Below, in pieces: positions 1 through 9,336 of a DNA stretch of 64,000 nt. The DNA is from DATJGR01 sp963735085 (GTDB taxonomy: Bacteria; Pseudomonadota; Gammaproteobacteria; Pseudomonadales; Azotimanducaceae). The position numbers and the translations under genes were made by a program. Location: NCBI GenBank assembly GCA_963735085.1, contig CAVTJP010000005.1, positions 930,001 to 994,000 of the forward strand. Reading direction: 5' to 3'. Under the pieces are notes generated by a model. That model was not told the DNA's origin. It was given only the letters and a program-made list of their open reading frames with translations, and searched no databases. Numbering within the stretch: the stretch's first letter is position 1; every line of letters starts with the position of its first letter.

Positions 1-1340
1 GGGCCGACCGCCCCGTCGGCAATCCAGCTACCGTGAAAGCCGTATGGGACGCGTGCGGGCAGGTGCACCGTTGCGATCGCGCCTCTGGCAAGGTCCTGCG
101 CATCCAGGATCGCGAGTTCACTCTTTTGGCTTGCGGCATCGAACACGAACGTCATCAGGTAGCCGTCGTCTTCGGCTCTCGCGCCCTCGCGGGCGACAAA
201 ATACGGTTCGGCGCCCTCGCGCCCGGCCCCGAACGCAAATGTCGACGACGTACCGGAATTGAGGTCGTGCTTGATGATCGACGGAAAGCCGCCGCCTGCG
301 ACCGCGACGCTATAGCCGAACCGATACGGCTTCGTGGAATGGCTCGGATTGCAGCGCGGAAATTCCTGGTCGCGATCGTCGATGCGCTGTTCGTTCACGC
401 GACGGGCTTTGGGGTCGATCGTCCAGCGATCGAGCGTTGCGAGGCTGTCGCCGAACGGGCCGTTCCGGTCGCTGTCGAACATCCGCTGATAGCGGCACAG
501 ATCAATGACAACGCGGCCCTCGGCGTCCTCGTACGCGTTCATCGGATGGAACACGTAACAGGCGCCGACCTCGAGCCAGATGATGTCGCCCGCGCCGCCG
601 CTGCGCGGCAGCAGGCCGACGCGCGGCTGATAGTCGTTGTTCCATGCGAATGGGAAACTCGATCCGCCCGCCGCCATCTCGAAACTCACCGTCACCGGCA
701 GATCGTAAATGACCACGTAGTTCTGCGTGAGGCTCATGTCATGCACCATCGGCATGCCCGGTACAGGAATGTTCACGGTCTGCGCGACGCGGCCGTCTGA
801 GCCGACACGCACGTACTGCAGATGATCGCCCCAATCCGGCCAGTGGTAGCACATTGCATGCAGTTCGCCGGTATCCGGATCGACCTTCGGATGCGCGCTG
901 AAACCGCGATCCTTGAGCGTGCCGAAAAACGCATTGACACCCAGCGTGTCGAGTTCTTTCGTCAATTCCACGGGCGGCGAACCGGCCTCCACCAGCGCCC
1001 ACGTGCGTCCCGCGTGGCCTATCACGTGCGTGTTGTTGCCACCTGCGAGTTCACGCCCGGCGAGGTCTTCTCCGAGCGCCTTGACGACCTCGGCACTGCG
1101 CACCCAGCGATTGCGATACCACTGCGCGCGTCCATTGCCGAGTTGCACACCGTGCACCATGCCAGCGCCGGTGAACCAGTGGTGCGTTGCCGCGTCGATC
1201 GGGCCGAGCGGATTCGGACCATTGCGCAGATAGCGTCCGTTCAGTTCGGCGGGAATAGTGCCGGTGACGCGCAGATTCGACGTGGTGATCTCCTCTGCAA
1301 CCGGGCTGAAATTGTCGACCAGATAGCGATTGGCCTGCAT
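1..1340 (-). CDS. Carotenoid oxygenase (RPE65/CCD family), 3' end cut by window edge
   Basis: Non-haem iron dioxygenase of the family that cleaves carotenoid, stilbenoid or lignin-derived double bonds. I translated the strand directly: 446 codons are open from the ATG at 1340 to the left edge. The four iron-binding histidines are visible near residues 150 (SAHPK), 200 (MVHDM), 265 (VFHPMN) and 435 (YGFHGSW). GFHGSW lies close to the C-terminus in this family, so only a short tail should be missing. The start is supported by AGGAG eight bases upstream. A second member lies at 56392-57819 on the other strand. The substrate cannot be told from sequence; lignostilbene-type cleavage is as likely as carotenoid cleavage. 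Confidence 0.9.
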   Translation of the reverse strand, partial: MQANRYLVDNFSPVAEEITTSNLRVTGTIPAELNGRYLRNGPNPLGPIDAATHHWFTGAGMVHGVQLGNGRAQWYRNRWVRSAEVVKALGEDLAGRELAGGNNTHVIGHAGRTWALVEAGSPPVELTKELDTLGVNAFFGTLKDRGFSAHPKVDPDTGELHAMCYHWPDWGDHLQYVRVGSDGRVAQTVNIPVPGMPMVHDMSLTQNYVVIYDLPVTVSFEMAAGGSSFPFAWNNDYQPRVGLLPRSGGAGDIIWLEVGACYVFHPMNAYEDAEGRVVIDLCRYQRMFDSDRNGPFGDSLATLDRWTIDPKARRVNEQRIDDRDQEFPRCNPSHSTKPYRFGYSVAVAGGGFPSIIKHDLNSGTSSTFAFGAGREGAEPYFVAREGARAEDDGYLMTFVFDAASQKSELAILDAQDLARGAIATVHLPARVPYGFHGSWIADGAVG

Positions 1341-1478
1341 TGAAGCGTCTCCTGTGGCGGTTCTGCGTGGGACACACCACGGGATTGTGGACCATGTGTG
1401 CGGGGATGTGGAGATCGGTGCTGGCGAGGCTCTGCGATCAACGGTGGAGGCGTATCCACCGCTCATGAGCAGGGGCAA

Positions 1479-1543
1479 AGGGTCAGAGTGCTTCATTCGA
1501 CGTGGAGTCGCAGCTATATGTTTTGGTGAAGCACTCTGACCCT
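1479..1543. repeat. GGGTCAGAG-type inverted repeat (REP-like palindrome)
   Basis: Two perfect 17-base arms (1479-1495 and 1527-1543) flank a 31-base loop. They read AGGGTCAGAGTGCTTCA and its exact reverse complement. The element lies between the end of the penicillin-binding protein gene and the start of the carotenoid oxygenase, both on the minus strand. A second palindrome with the same GGGTCAGA core is at 10573-10626. Such elements recall REP palindromes mobilised by REP-associated tyrosine transposases; no transposase is in the window. It could also act as a transcription terminator for the upstream gene. Confidence 0.75.
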
Positions 1544-1593
1544 CGTCCTCTCGCAACCGAAACGCGTCGCTCGAGTCGAGAAGCCCCGACTCT

Positions 1594-4500
1594 TCAGCGC
1601 CGCACGACGAGATCGCAGCGACCATCGGCACATCGTCTCGACTCGTCGTCTTCGTCTCGCAGCAATGGTTCGAGTTGCGGCATCAACAAGCCCAATACGC
1701 GTACCGGCAGGCTGCTGGTGAACCGATACTGCGCTGCGTCTGTACCTGGAACGAACGCGGTGATGTTGCCGAAGAATCGATCGTCGATCATGAACACGAA
1801 TGTCGCGGCGCGATCGACCGCGCGCGAGTCGATCAGACGTCCGTTCGCTGCAAACCGCTTGAAGCGGTGATCACCGGTGCCGGTCTTGCCGCCGGCAACA
1901 TGCGCAATGCCATTCAGAAGCAGCGAGGGTTTCAACGCGATCGCAGTACCGTGATCCACCACGTTAACCAGCGCCGCACGTACCACCTGAGCGATCTCCG
2001 GCAGCAACACGCGCTCACCGTCCGAAGCGTTGCGTGCCAGACGGGTCTCGTAAGGGGTGTGCGCGGCGAATCGCATGCTATCGATCAGCACGGTTGGATA
2101 GCGAATCCCGTCATTGGCGATGATGCCCATCAACTCCGCTAACGCGCTGGGGCGGTCGCCAGAAGCGCCAAGCGCCGTCGCAAGGGATGGCGTCAGCGAC
2201 GCGAACGGATAACCCAGACGCTGCCAGCGATCTTGAATCTCGAGGAACGCATCACTCTCCAACAGCTGCGCGATGCGGCGATTCTGGTCACGCTGCCGAT
2301 GCCCATTGAGCAACCAACCGTAAACGTTCTGGCGCGCTTGCGTGCTGGCATCGAGCACATCGTGCAACGATGCGTCGGGGTGTACATCGAGATACGCCAA
2401 TACCCACAGCTCGAGTGGATGGACGCGCGCGAGATAGCCGCGATCGTTCAGCGAAAAACGGTCGGCCGAATACTTGTCGTACAGCGTTGCTACGTATTCG
2501 GATGCGCGTTGATCCGAGCGCTCAGCGAGCTGTGCAGGCGATACGTGCGCGTGTTCGGCGAGCAGTGCCGCCAGCACACGCGGCGGCGCGTCGGGGCGCA
2601 CTGCGCGCACGATGGTCGCAATGCGACGCGGTGACTCACCAGCATCGTCCAGCGCCAGTTCGAGCGCTGCCTCCGGTGCTACGCCCGTGTACTTGCGATA
2701 GAACCTGCGGATGAACTGACGGCCTTCGGCATCGGCGAAGCGCGCCAGGTACCGGGCACGATCGGGGTTGTCCGAATCTTCCAACAGGCCGGCTGCGTCG
2801 GGGGGTGAGTCCGGTGTCGTGGATTGCGGCGCGGCGGCCCGGTACGTCAGATGGTCGGTCAGCTCGCGCATCAAACGCACGAAGACCAGGTTCACGGAGT
2901 TCTGCAGCGCGTGCTCGATGGTCATGACGCGATCGTCGTCGCGGTGGTCGAAGTTCGAAAAGCGTTGCGTGCCGCCACCGGTTGCGAATGTCTGATACGG
3001 GCTGGCCGAGTATTTGCGCTGCATCGCTGCTGCGAGCATGGGCCGCAAGTCTGCGCCGGGATGTTGGATCAGGTAGCCCACCACCCAGGCCGACAATCGA
3101 TCCTTTTCCGGCAACCGCAATGCACGCAGTTGCTGCGGGGTCATCGAAACGTAGCGCGCGCGGATGTCGGCGATCATCTGAAGATAGGTCACCAACGTAC
3201 GCAGTTTCGCCGTCGAACCGAGGTCGATGCGGGTACCGGTGTTGATGTCGAACGGCTGATCGAAGCTGTCCGTGTTCACCCGTATCAGATTGCCGTGCGC
3301 ACTGCGCTCGTACAGCGTGAAGCTGTAAATGACCTTGGCAGGATCGCCGCTACCAAGCAGATGATCGCCGATCAAGCCGAGTTTCCGCAGTGTTGCGGGG
3401 CTCTTCAAACCGGCAAGCGTCGCGGTCACCGAATCCTGCACCGACGCATCGATCGTCGTGCGCGCGCTCATGTCGTATCGATCAAGCGCATACAGGCCAT
3501 CGGCGTCGAGCAGCTTCGCCAATCGGACGCGTGCAAGCGTCACGTCTTTCTGTGCAATGAAGTCTATGGCAGCCGGCGCGCCCTGCTCGCCGTCGCCGAG
3601 CAACGTCAGTGGTTGCTCGATGGCGGCATCGCGCAGCGCGGGTGAGATCACCCCCGCACCCGCCAACACCCGCAAGTAGCGATCGGTCAGCGTTTCCAAC
3701 GCCGCGCGATTGCCGAGGTAGTACGACGGCCGGCGCACCGCAACGAGCAAGCTCAGCGCACGCTTGTATGCCAGCGCTGCGCCCTCCGGGTCCGTCTCCG
3801 CCGCCATCAGGTGCTTGTTGGCGAGCCCGAAATCGGCGCCGTACCACGCGCGCAAGCCGTCACCGAGACCGATGATCTCACCCTGCTCGGGTCGGCCCGC
3901 CAGCGGCAGTGAGTTGATGTAGTCCGTCACCAGATCGAGCCGTGTACGGCGGTTGTCGGCGCCGTCGCGATATATCCGCACGCTGGCCGACGCCATCTGG
4001 CGCAGCTTGTCCTCCACGGAGTCGGTACGCCCTCCGGGAGAGTGGCGGAACTTCTCGAGTTGCGTCGCCAATGTACTGCCGCCGATCACCGGATCATTTA
4101 CACCCGCGTAGCTGAGCAGGCGCAGCCCCATGGCTTTGGACAGCCGCGCCCAATCGACGACGGGATTGCGGTTCCAGCGCCCGTCGAGCAATTCACGATC
4201 CTCGATGAACAGCAGACTGGCGACCATGAGGGGCGGAATCGAATCGAACGCGGCATACCCGTAGCGCGGATAACGGGCGCTGTACAGCGTGCGTCCGGAA
4301 CGGTCGAACAACTCGAGCCCCGCCTGGGTCTTTTCGGGATAGATCACGTCCAGACCGTGCGCGGCGAGGCTGCGCATCCGCGGCGACGGCCTGGCTTGCT
4401 CCGCGATAACGAAACCCTGCGAACGCAACCGCGCAACACGATCGGGTAGATGCACATAGCCGAGGCGCAGATCGTAGGGACCGGCATCGGCTTCGATCGG

Positions 4501-4863
4501 TTCTGGAGTGGGACCCGGCGCAAGTTCGAAGTGCAGCGGCTGCGCGATACGCGCCCACCATTCGGCCTGCGCCGATGAATATCGCAGTTCGTGCGACACC
4601 ATGATGAACAGCGCGACGATCGCGCAGAACGACAGCAACTGGCGATCGGTGAAACGGGAACCAACGTGTGGCGCGTTGCCACGAATCGGCACCGCACGCG
4701 GGTCCTCGAAACCCGCGTTGAAGCCAAACTTCATTGCCCCCGGCACGTCGGCGTGCACGAAACGCGGCGCCACAATGACCAGTGCTTCGCGCACCAGCGC
4801 CTCGCGCTGCCGCGATGGTGCTGGTGGCGGCAGGCGATCGATGTCTCTCGCCAGTGCGCTCAT
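1594..4863 (-). CDS. Class A penicillin-binding protein (GT51 glycosyltransferase + transpeptidase), oversized
   Basis: Bifunctional murein synthase of the inner membrane: the GT51 domain polymerises lipid II and the transpeptidase domain cross-links it. A hydrophobic segment near residues 74-90 is the membrane anchor. GT51 signatures are the acidic ED at 221-222 and GGSTLATQLEK at 261-271. The transpeptidase has STAK (Ser550, Lys553), SVN at 656-658 and KTG at 993-995. At 1089 residues it is longer than usual PBP1 proteins (about 750-850). Much of the excess lies in about 330 residues between SVN and KTG, and in a long cytoplasmic N-terminus. The GT51 motifs are diverged, without the usual EDRxFxxHxG. 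It probably has a specialised rather than a housekeeping role, which is inference. Confidence 0.85.
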   Translation of the reverse strand: MSALARDIDRLPPPAPSRQREALVREALVIVAPRFVHADVPGAMKFGFNAGFEDPRAVPIRGNAPHVGSRFTDRQLLSFCAIVALFIMVSHELRYSSAQAEWWARIAQPLHFELAPGPTPEPIEADAGPYDLRLGYVHLPDRVARLRSQGFVIAEQARPSPRMRSLAAHGLDVIYPEKTQAGLELFDRSGRTLYSARYPRYGYAAFDSIPPLMVASLLFIEDRELLDGRWNRNPVVDWARLSKAMGLRLLSYAGVNDPVIGGSTLATQLEKFRHSPGGRTDSVEDKLRQMASASVRIYRDGADNRRTRLDLVTDYINSLPLAGRPEQGEIIGLGDGLRAWYGADFGLANKHLMAAETDPEGAALAYKRALSLLVAVRRPSYYLGNRAALETLTDRYLRVLAGAGVISPALRDAAIEQPLTLLGDGEQGAPAAIDFIAQKDVTLARVRLAKLLDADGLYALDRYDMSARTTIDASVQDSVTATLAGLKSPATLRKLGLIGDHLLGSGDPAKVIYSFTLYERSAHGNLIRVNTDSFDQPFDINTGTRIDLGSTAKLRTLVTYLQMIADIRARYVSMTPQQLRALRLPEKDRLSAWVVGYLIQHPGADLRPMLAAAMQRKYSASPYQTFATGGGTQRFSNFDHRDDDRVMTIEHALQNSVNLVFVRLMRELTDHLTYRAAAPQSTTPDSPPDAAGLLEDSDNPDRARYLARFADAEGRQFIRRFYRKYTGVAPEAALELALDDAGESPRRIATIVRAVRPDAPPRVLAALLAEHAHVSPAQLAERSDQRASEYVATLYDKYSADRFSLNDRGYLARVHPLELWVLAYLDVHPDASLHDVLDASTQARQNVYGWLLNGHRQRDQNRRIAQLLESDAFLEIQDRWQRLGYPFASLTPSLATALGASGDRPSALAELMGIIANDGIRYPTVLIDSMRFAAHTPYETRLARNASDGERVLLPEIAQVVRAALVNVVDHGTAIALKPSLLLNGIAHVAGGKTGTGDHRFKRFAANGRLIDSRAVDRAATFVFMIDDRFFGNITAFVPGTDAAQYRFTSSLPVRVLGLLMPQLEPLLRDEDDESRRCADGRCDLVVRR

Positions 4864-5023
4864 GGGTCAAACCGATACGTCAATTGCGATGTGAACCAAA
4901 CGACCTCTCACAGGCCATTCTCCACAGTCGACTTCGAACGATTGTCTCGAGTGTGTAGCGAGTACCCTCGGGAACTAGAAGTTCATGCTCGCCGAATCAG
5001 TGCCGGCGATGCATGCGAGACAC

Positions 5024-5554
5024 TTACAGAGGGTGGTTGATCAGCAGCGCAATCGGTGTGGAATTCTGGGCAGAGATGTCGGCGACGTTCAGTACACCAG
5101 AGTTGCCTTCATAGTCACCGGCCGCGGCCTTGACGTCACCACGGAGCGACGCGCGGGCGACGACCTCTACTCGCTTGGCTGCACCAATGGATCGACCGGG
5201 CACCATCGCGTCGGCGTCCGACAACGACACGTCTATTGGTAGATCCGCAACGGTAAACCGCTTCACCGCCAACGGTATCGGATTGCCGTCCGTTGCGCGC
5301 ACGATCAAGAACACCGTGGTGCTCTGCGGCAATGAAACATCGGGCGAGAGGGCCACATGAACCCGCAGACGGGCTCCTTCGATGGTGCGCGCACTGGCAA
5401 GGTTCGACGCCGCGGGTTGGCTTGCGACTTCAGGCTGCGCCGTTTGCACGAGGCGAAATACCGCTACAACGATAAACGCACAAGCGATCACCGCGAGCGC
5501 GATGTTTCGGCTCCGATACGATTTCTCCTGTTCATCATCCATTCGACTGGTCAT
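5024..5554 (-). CDS. Stand-alone CcmI/CycH C-terminal domain, membrane anchored
   Basis: A 176-residue protein with one N-terminal membrane helix (about residues 18-37) and a periplasmic domain matching the C-terminal part of the cytochrome c biogenesis protein CcmI/CycH. Typical elements are TVFLIVRA, PIPLAVKRFTVADLP, a DADAMVPG segment and VVARASLRGDVKAAAGDYEG. In CcmI this domain binds apocytochrome c, after a TPR region that is absent here. No other ccm gene is adjacent. The gene starts inside the 3' end of the acyl-CoA synthetase gene, so the two are probably co-transcribed. An internal ATG at 5542 is an alternative start. Function outside cytochrome maturation is unknown. Confidence 0.75.
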   Translation of the reverse strand: MTSRMDDEQEKSYRSRNIALAVIACAFIVVAVFRLVQTAQPEVASQPAASNLASARTIEGARLRVHVALSPDVSLPQSTTVFLIVRATDGNPIPLAVKRFTVADLPIDVSLSDADAMVPGRSIGAAKRVEVVARASLRGDVKAAAGDYEGNSGVLNVADISAQNSTPIALLINHPL

Positions 5555-7181
5555 TCAGCTGTGCATCTAACCGTTCGTTCAACTGCGCCTGCGCGTAGTC
5601 GCGAATGTGCTGGTAGTCAGCTTTGCCGTTGGGCGCGCGCGCCAGATCCGCAATTGCGAGAATTCGTTTCGGCACTTTGTAGGCGGCGATGCGTGTTTTG
5701 ACGAAATCTCGCAACTCGATCTCGTCGAGCTCACTGCCGACGTCCAGTTGCACCACCGCAGTGATCGCCTGACCCCATTTGGCGTCCGCTATACCCACGA
5801 CCAGCGCATCGACGACGCACGGATGGGCTTTGAGCGCCTCTTCGACTTCCTCCGGGTAGACCTTTTCGCCGGCCGTGTTGATGCAGTTGCTGCCGCGTCC
5901 CAGCAACGTCAATGTACCGTCGGCTTCGACTCGCACCCAATCCCCCGGAATCGAGTAGCGCACGCCGTCGATGACCGGAAACGTCTTCGCCGTCTTCGCC
6001 GCGTCCTTGAAGTAGCCGACCGGCAGCGGACCGCTGACCGCCACCATACCGGCTTCACCCGAGCCCGGCGCAACTTCACGATGATCTTCGGTGAACACCT
6101 TGCAGGTCGGCCCCAACGAGAACTTTGCAACGTCTATCGCCCGATCGCGCGTCATCACCGAACTACCGAGACCGAGTGCTTCCGAGGACGCAAAACCGTC
6201 GATCAAGGTCAGCGCAGCATTGTGGCGCAACAAGCCGGCTTTCACTTCACGCGTCCACATCACACCCGACGAATTGATGAAGCGCAGCGATGAGATGTCG
6301 CGTTCGGGCTGTCCGCGGTCCAACGCCTCTACAAGGGGGCGCGCAAACGCGTCGCCGACGATTGTCGCGGCGGTGACGCGGTGGCGTTCGATCGCTGCGA
6401 GCGCCTCATCGGCGTCGAAACTGCGCGAACGCAGTGTCACGCAGGTGCCGCCGTGTGTCATCGCGGAGACGCACGACAGCAGGCCAGTGCCGTGCATCAT
6501 CGGCGGCAGCGGCAGATTCACCGGTGGCACTTCGGTGCGCACGCGCTCGGCATAGCTGGCCAGATCAGGCGACGGTGGCACGCCGATGCGCGGATTACCG
6601 CCCGCGCCGGTGCCCCGCCACAGATCGTCATGGCGCCACATCACGCCTTTCGGCATGCCGGTGGTGCCACCGGTATAGAGAAACAGCATATCGTCGCCGG
6701 ACCGTTCAATATCGAGCGGCAAGCCATTTCCGACGCCCGCGAGCGTTTCGTAGGCGACGACATCACCGGCGCTGGCGTGTCCATCGTCCACCTCGATCCA
6801 GTGCCGCACCTTGGGCAGTTGCGGACGAATCGCGGCCACGCGCGGTGCGAACTCGGCGGTGAACATCACCACCTTCGCGTCGGCGTTATCCAACAGGTAG
6901 ACGAGTTCATGATCGACATAACGGTAGTTGACGTTGACATGCGTCAGCCGTGCCTTGAACGCGGCTGCAATGCCCTCGCCGTACTCGGCACGGTTTCGCA
7001 TGTAGAACGCCATCTTGTCGCCGGGCTGCACGCCGCTTTCGAGCAGCGCCCGCGCCAGGTTGTTCGTCCTTCGCGAGAAGTCCGGCCAGCGCACGACGTG
7101 ATCGCCATGAACGAGCGCGATGCGCTCCGGCGGCATGATTGCATCGACCGCATCCAGGATGTCGCCGTAGTTCCAGGGCAT
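5535..7181 (-). CDS. Acyl-CoA synthetase (AMP-forming, FadD-like)
   Basis: ANL-superfamily adenylating enzyme that activates a carboxylic acid to its acyl-CoA through an acyl-AMP. The 548-residue length is normal. The phosphate-binding loop YTGGTTGMPKG, the INTAGEKVYPEEVEEAL hinge and the C-terminal catalytic lysine in PNGKADY are all present. The region after the P-loop (MWRHDDLW) resembles FadD19/FadD17-type ligases that act on sterol side chains or branched acids, but that specificity is inference. The ATG at 7181 is the last of four copies of a 17-base repeat that carries the first codons of the gene (see 7181-7232). The downstream CcmI-like gene overlaps its end. Confidence 0.9.
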   Translation of the reverse strand: MPWNYGDILDAVDAIMPPERIALVHGDHVVRWPDFSRRTNNLARALLESGVQPGDKMAFYMRNRAEYGEGIAAAFKARLTHVNVNYRYVDHELVYLLDNADAKVVMFTAEFAPRVAAIRPQLPKVRHWIEVDDGHASAGDVVAYETLAGVGNGLPLDIERSGDDMLFLYTGGTTGMPKGVMWRHDDLWRGTGAGGNPRIGVPPSPDLASYAERVRTEVPPVNLPLPPMMHGTGLLSCVSAMTHGGTCVTLRSRSFDADEALAAIERHRVTAATIVGDAFARPLVEALDRGQPERDISSLRFINSSGVMWTREVKAGLLRHNAALTLIDGFASSEALGLGSSVMTRDRAIDVAKFSLGPTCKVFTEDHREVAPGSGEAGMVAVSGPLPVGYFKDAAKTAKTFPVIDGVRYSIPGDWVRVEADGTLTLLGRGSNCINTAGEKVYPEEVEEALKAHPCVVDALVVGIADAKWGQAITAVVQLDVGSELDEIELRDFVKTRIAAYKVPKRILAIADLARAPNGKADYQHIRDYAQAQLNERLDAQLNDQSNG

Positions 7182-7232
7182 TAGCAGTTCCAGGGCATTA
7201 GCAGTTCCAAGGCATTAGTAGTTCCAGGGCAT
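7181..7232 (-). promoter_or_regulatory. Three chained five-codon micro-ORFs made of a 17-base repeat
   Basis: On the minus strand the start of the acyl-CoA synthetase gene is repeated upstream in 17-base units. They give three complete micro-ORFs at 7232-7215, 7215-7198 and 7198-7181. They encode MPWNY, MPWNC and MPWNC; each ends in a TAA whose last A is the first base of the next ATG (TAATG). The main ORF then begins MPWNYGD. Each unit also carries GGA seven bases before the next ATG, so it holds its own weak ribosome binding site, start and stop. This arrangement would support termination-reinitiation along the array. The sequence is certain; the regulatory role is inferred. Confidence 0.8.
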
Positions 7233-7319
7233 TGTTTGAGCTGTCCGTATTCGAGCCGTGTTCAATCGAGCTGTTCTGGTTCGAGCTGTTCTGGTTCGAG
7301 CTGTTCCAATTCGAGCTGT
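7233..7319 (-). repeat. Six tandem 15-base repeats in the acyl-CoA synthetase leader
   Basis: Immediately upstream of the micro-ORF array lie five full 15-base units and one partial one, with minus-strand consensus ACAGCTCGAAnnnGA. Units at 7275-7289 and 7290-7304 are identical; the outer ones are diverged. The array shares no obvious sequence with the 17-base array, so two different tandem repeats abut in one leader. Nothing else coding was found between 7182 and 7415. The array could be a slippage-prone spacer or a protein-binding array. Confidence 0.85.
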
Positions 7320-7415
7320 CTTTCGAGTTCGCCGAAACGATAGCATAGCCGCCCACTCAGACTTTGTTCTCACTGGTGGGTTACGCTGTCCGGCTCGCCC
7401 GCACATACAGAAACG

Positions 7416-9167
7416 ATGAACGAAGAAGCCCTCAAGACATTCGCTGATTTCAATCTGATCCCCGAGGTATTGGCGGCGGTGAACGACGTCGGCTACGAAA
7501 CGCCGACGCCGATTCAGCTGCCCACCATTCCGCACCTGTTGGCGGGACGCGACGTCGTCGGTCAGGCGCAGACCGGCACCGGCAAAACCGCCGCGTTCGC
7601 GCTGCCGCTGTTGTCGCGGCTCGACTTGCGTCGACCGGAGCCCCAGATTCTGGTGCTGACACCGACGCGCGAGCTCGCTATTCAGGTGGCCGAGGCGTTT
7701 CAGTCGTATGCGAGCCATCTGCGTGGCTTCCAGGTGTTGCCGGTTTACGGCGGCCAGGATTACGCGGTGCAGTTGCGCCAGTTGAAGCGCGGCGTGCACG
7801 TGATCGTCGGTACGCCGGGCAGACTGATGGACCACATGCGCCGCGGTACGTTGAAGCTCGCCGGCCTGCGAACCGTGGTGCTCGACGAAGCCGACGAAAT
7901 GCTGCGCATGGGTTTCATCGAAGACGTCGAGTGGATTCTCAGCCAGACACCGCCGGAACGGCAGGTGGCGCTGTTTTCCGCAACGATGCCGGTCGCGATC
8001 CGCCGGATCGCGCAGCAGTACCTGCGCGATCCCGCCGAGATCACGATCAAGCTGCGTACCACCACCGCCGAAACGATCCGCCAGCGGTACTGGATCGTGA
8101 CCGGTGTGCACAAGCTCGATGCGTTGACGCGGCTGCTGGAAACCGAACCGTTCGACGGCATGCTGGTGTTCGTCCGCACGCGCATCGCGGCGGTGGAACT
8201 CGCCGAGCGTCTGCAGGCACGCGGCTATGCAACATCGGCGTTGAACGGTGACATGCCGCAGAAACAGCGCGAGCAGACCGTTACACGGTTCAAGGCCGGC
8301 AAGCTCGACATTCTGGTCGCCACCGACGTGGCCGCGCGGGGTCTCGACGTGGATCGCATCAGCCACGTCATCAACTTCGACATTCCGAACGACACCGAAG
8401 CATACGTGCACCGCATCGGTCGTACCGGCCGCGCCGGACGCAGCGGCGAGGCGATCCTGTTCGTCGCGCCGCGCGAACGACATCTGCTGCGCGCGATCGA
8501 ACGCGCCACCCGGCAGCAGATCGAACCGATGGAGTTGCCTTCGGCCGAAACTGTCAACGACAAGCGCATCGCCAAGTTCACGCAGCAGATCACCGACACG
8601 CTGGCAACCCGGGATCTCGCCTTCTTTCGCGACGTCATCGTGCGCTACCAGCAGCAACACGATGCCGATCCGATCGATATCGCGGCGGCACTAGCGCAGC
8701 TCGCGCAAGGCGACAAGCCGCTACTCGTGAAGGACGTGATCACGCTCGACAAGCGGCCACCGCGCGACGACGCGCGCCGCGACAGAAAGCCACCGACCAC
8801 GCGTGCCACTGCGATACCCGCGAATGTGGACAAGGAGCTGTTTCGAGTTGAAGTCGGCCGCAGTCACGGTGTGCAGCCCGGCAATCTCGTCGGAGCCATC
8901 GCCAACGAAGCCGGCGTTGCCAGTTCGCACATTGGTCGGATCGAGATCTACGATGCATACAGCACCATCGAGTTGCCCGATGGCATGCCAAAGGAAATCT
9001 TCCGGTTACTGAAGAAAGTCTGGGTGTCGGGGCGCCAGCTGGAGATCAGCAGAATTGGCGCTGCCCCCAGCGCTGGACGCGCGAAGCCAACCAAGAGGCG
9101 CAGCAACGCAGCGACGAAGCCGAAGACTGCGAGCAAATCCGGGAAACCTGCGAAACAGCGCGGTTGA
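7416..9167 (+). CDS. deaD: DEAD-box RNA helicase DeaD/CsdA
   Basis: ATP-dependent RNA helicase used in ribosome assembly and mRNA turnover, notably in the cold. The 583 residues carry the Q motif (about 13-34), Walker A AQTGTGKT (51-58), PTREL (83-87), DEAD (157-160), SAT (188-190) and HRIGRTGRAGR in the second RecA domain. Near residues 475-550 is a DbpA-type RNA-binding domain (FRVEVGRSHGVQPGNLVGAI onward). A basic lysine/arginine-rich tail of about 35 residues follows, as in DeaD rather than RhlE or SrmB. The gene is divergent from the acyl-CoA synthetase leader and is followed after 355 bases by rsgA, another ribosome-assembly gene. Confidence 0.95.
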   Translation: MNEEALKTFADFNLIPEVLAAVNDVGYETPTPIQLPTIPHLLAGRDVVGQAQTGTGKTAAFALPLLSRLDLRRPEPQILVLTPTRELAIQVAEAFQSYASHLRGFQVLPVYGGQDYAVQLRQLKRGVHVIVGTPGRLMDHMRRGTLKLAGLRTVVLDEADEMLRMGFIEDVEWILSQTPPERQVALFSATMPVAIRRIAQQYLRDPAEITIKLRTTTAETIRQRYWIVTGVHKLDALTRLLETEPFDGMLVFVRTRIAAVELAERLQARGYATSALNGDMPQKQREQTVTRFKAGKLDILVATDVAARGLDVDRISHVINFDIPNDTEAYVHRIGRTGRAGRSGEAILFVAPRERHLLRAIERATRQQIEPMELPSAETVNDKRIAKFTQQITDTLATRDLAFFRDVIVRYQQQHDADPIDIAAALAQLAQGDKPLLVKDVITLDKRPPRDDARRDRKPPTTRATAIPANVDKELFRVEVGRSHGVQPGNLVGAIANEAGVASSHIGRIEIYDAYSTIELPDGMPKEIFRLLKKVWVSGRQLEISRIGAAPSAGRAKPTKRRSNAATKPKTASKSGKPAKQRG

Positions 9168-9336
9168 CGGCGCGACGCGACGCGGCGGCTGACTCCTCCT
9201 GCGCCTTCCCTGGTGCAATACGGTCCGGCACAACGCACATCACCTGCGTCGCGTGATCGGCGCTTGCGAACTCCACGCAAGCCGCGCAACATTGCACTCG
9301 CTCGGATATCACACCCTGATCCAGAGGAGGGCTTAC

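Noticed and set aside
7215..8660. Long minus-strand ORF opposite deaD, ending in MPWNY
   Set aside because: It is antisense to the clearly coding DEAD-box helicase. Its tail merely reads through the tandem repeats of the acyl-CoA synthetase leader. The translated protein has no recognisable domain.
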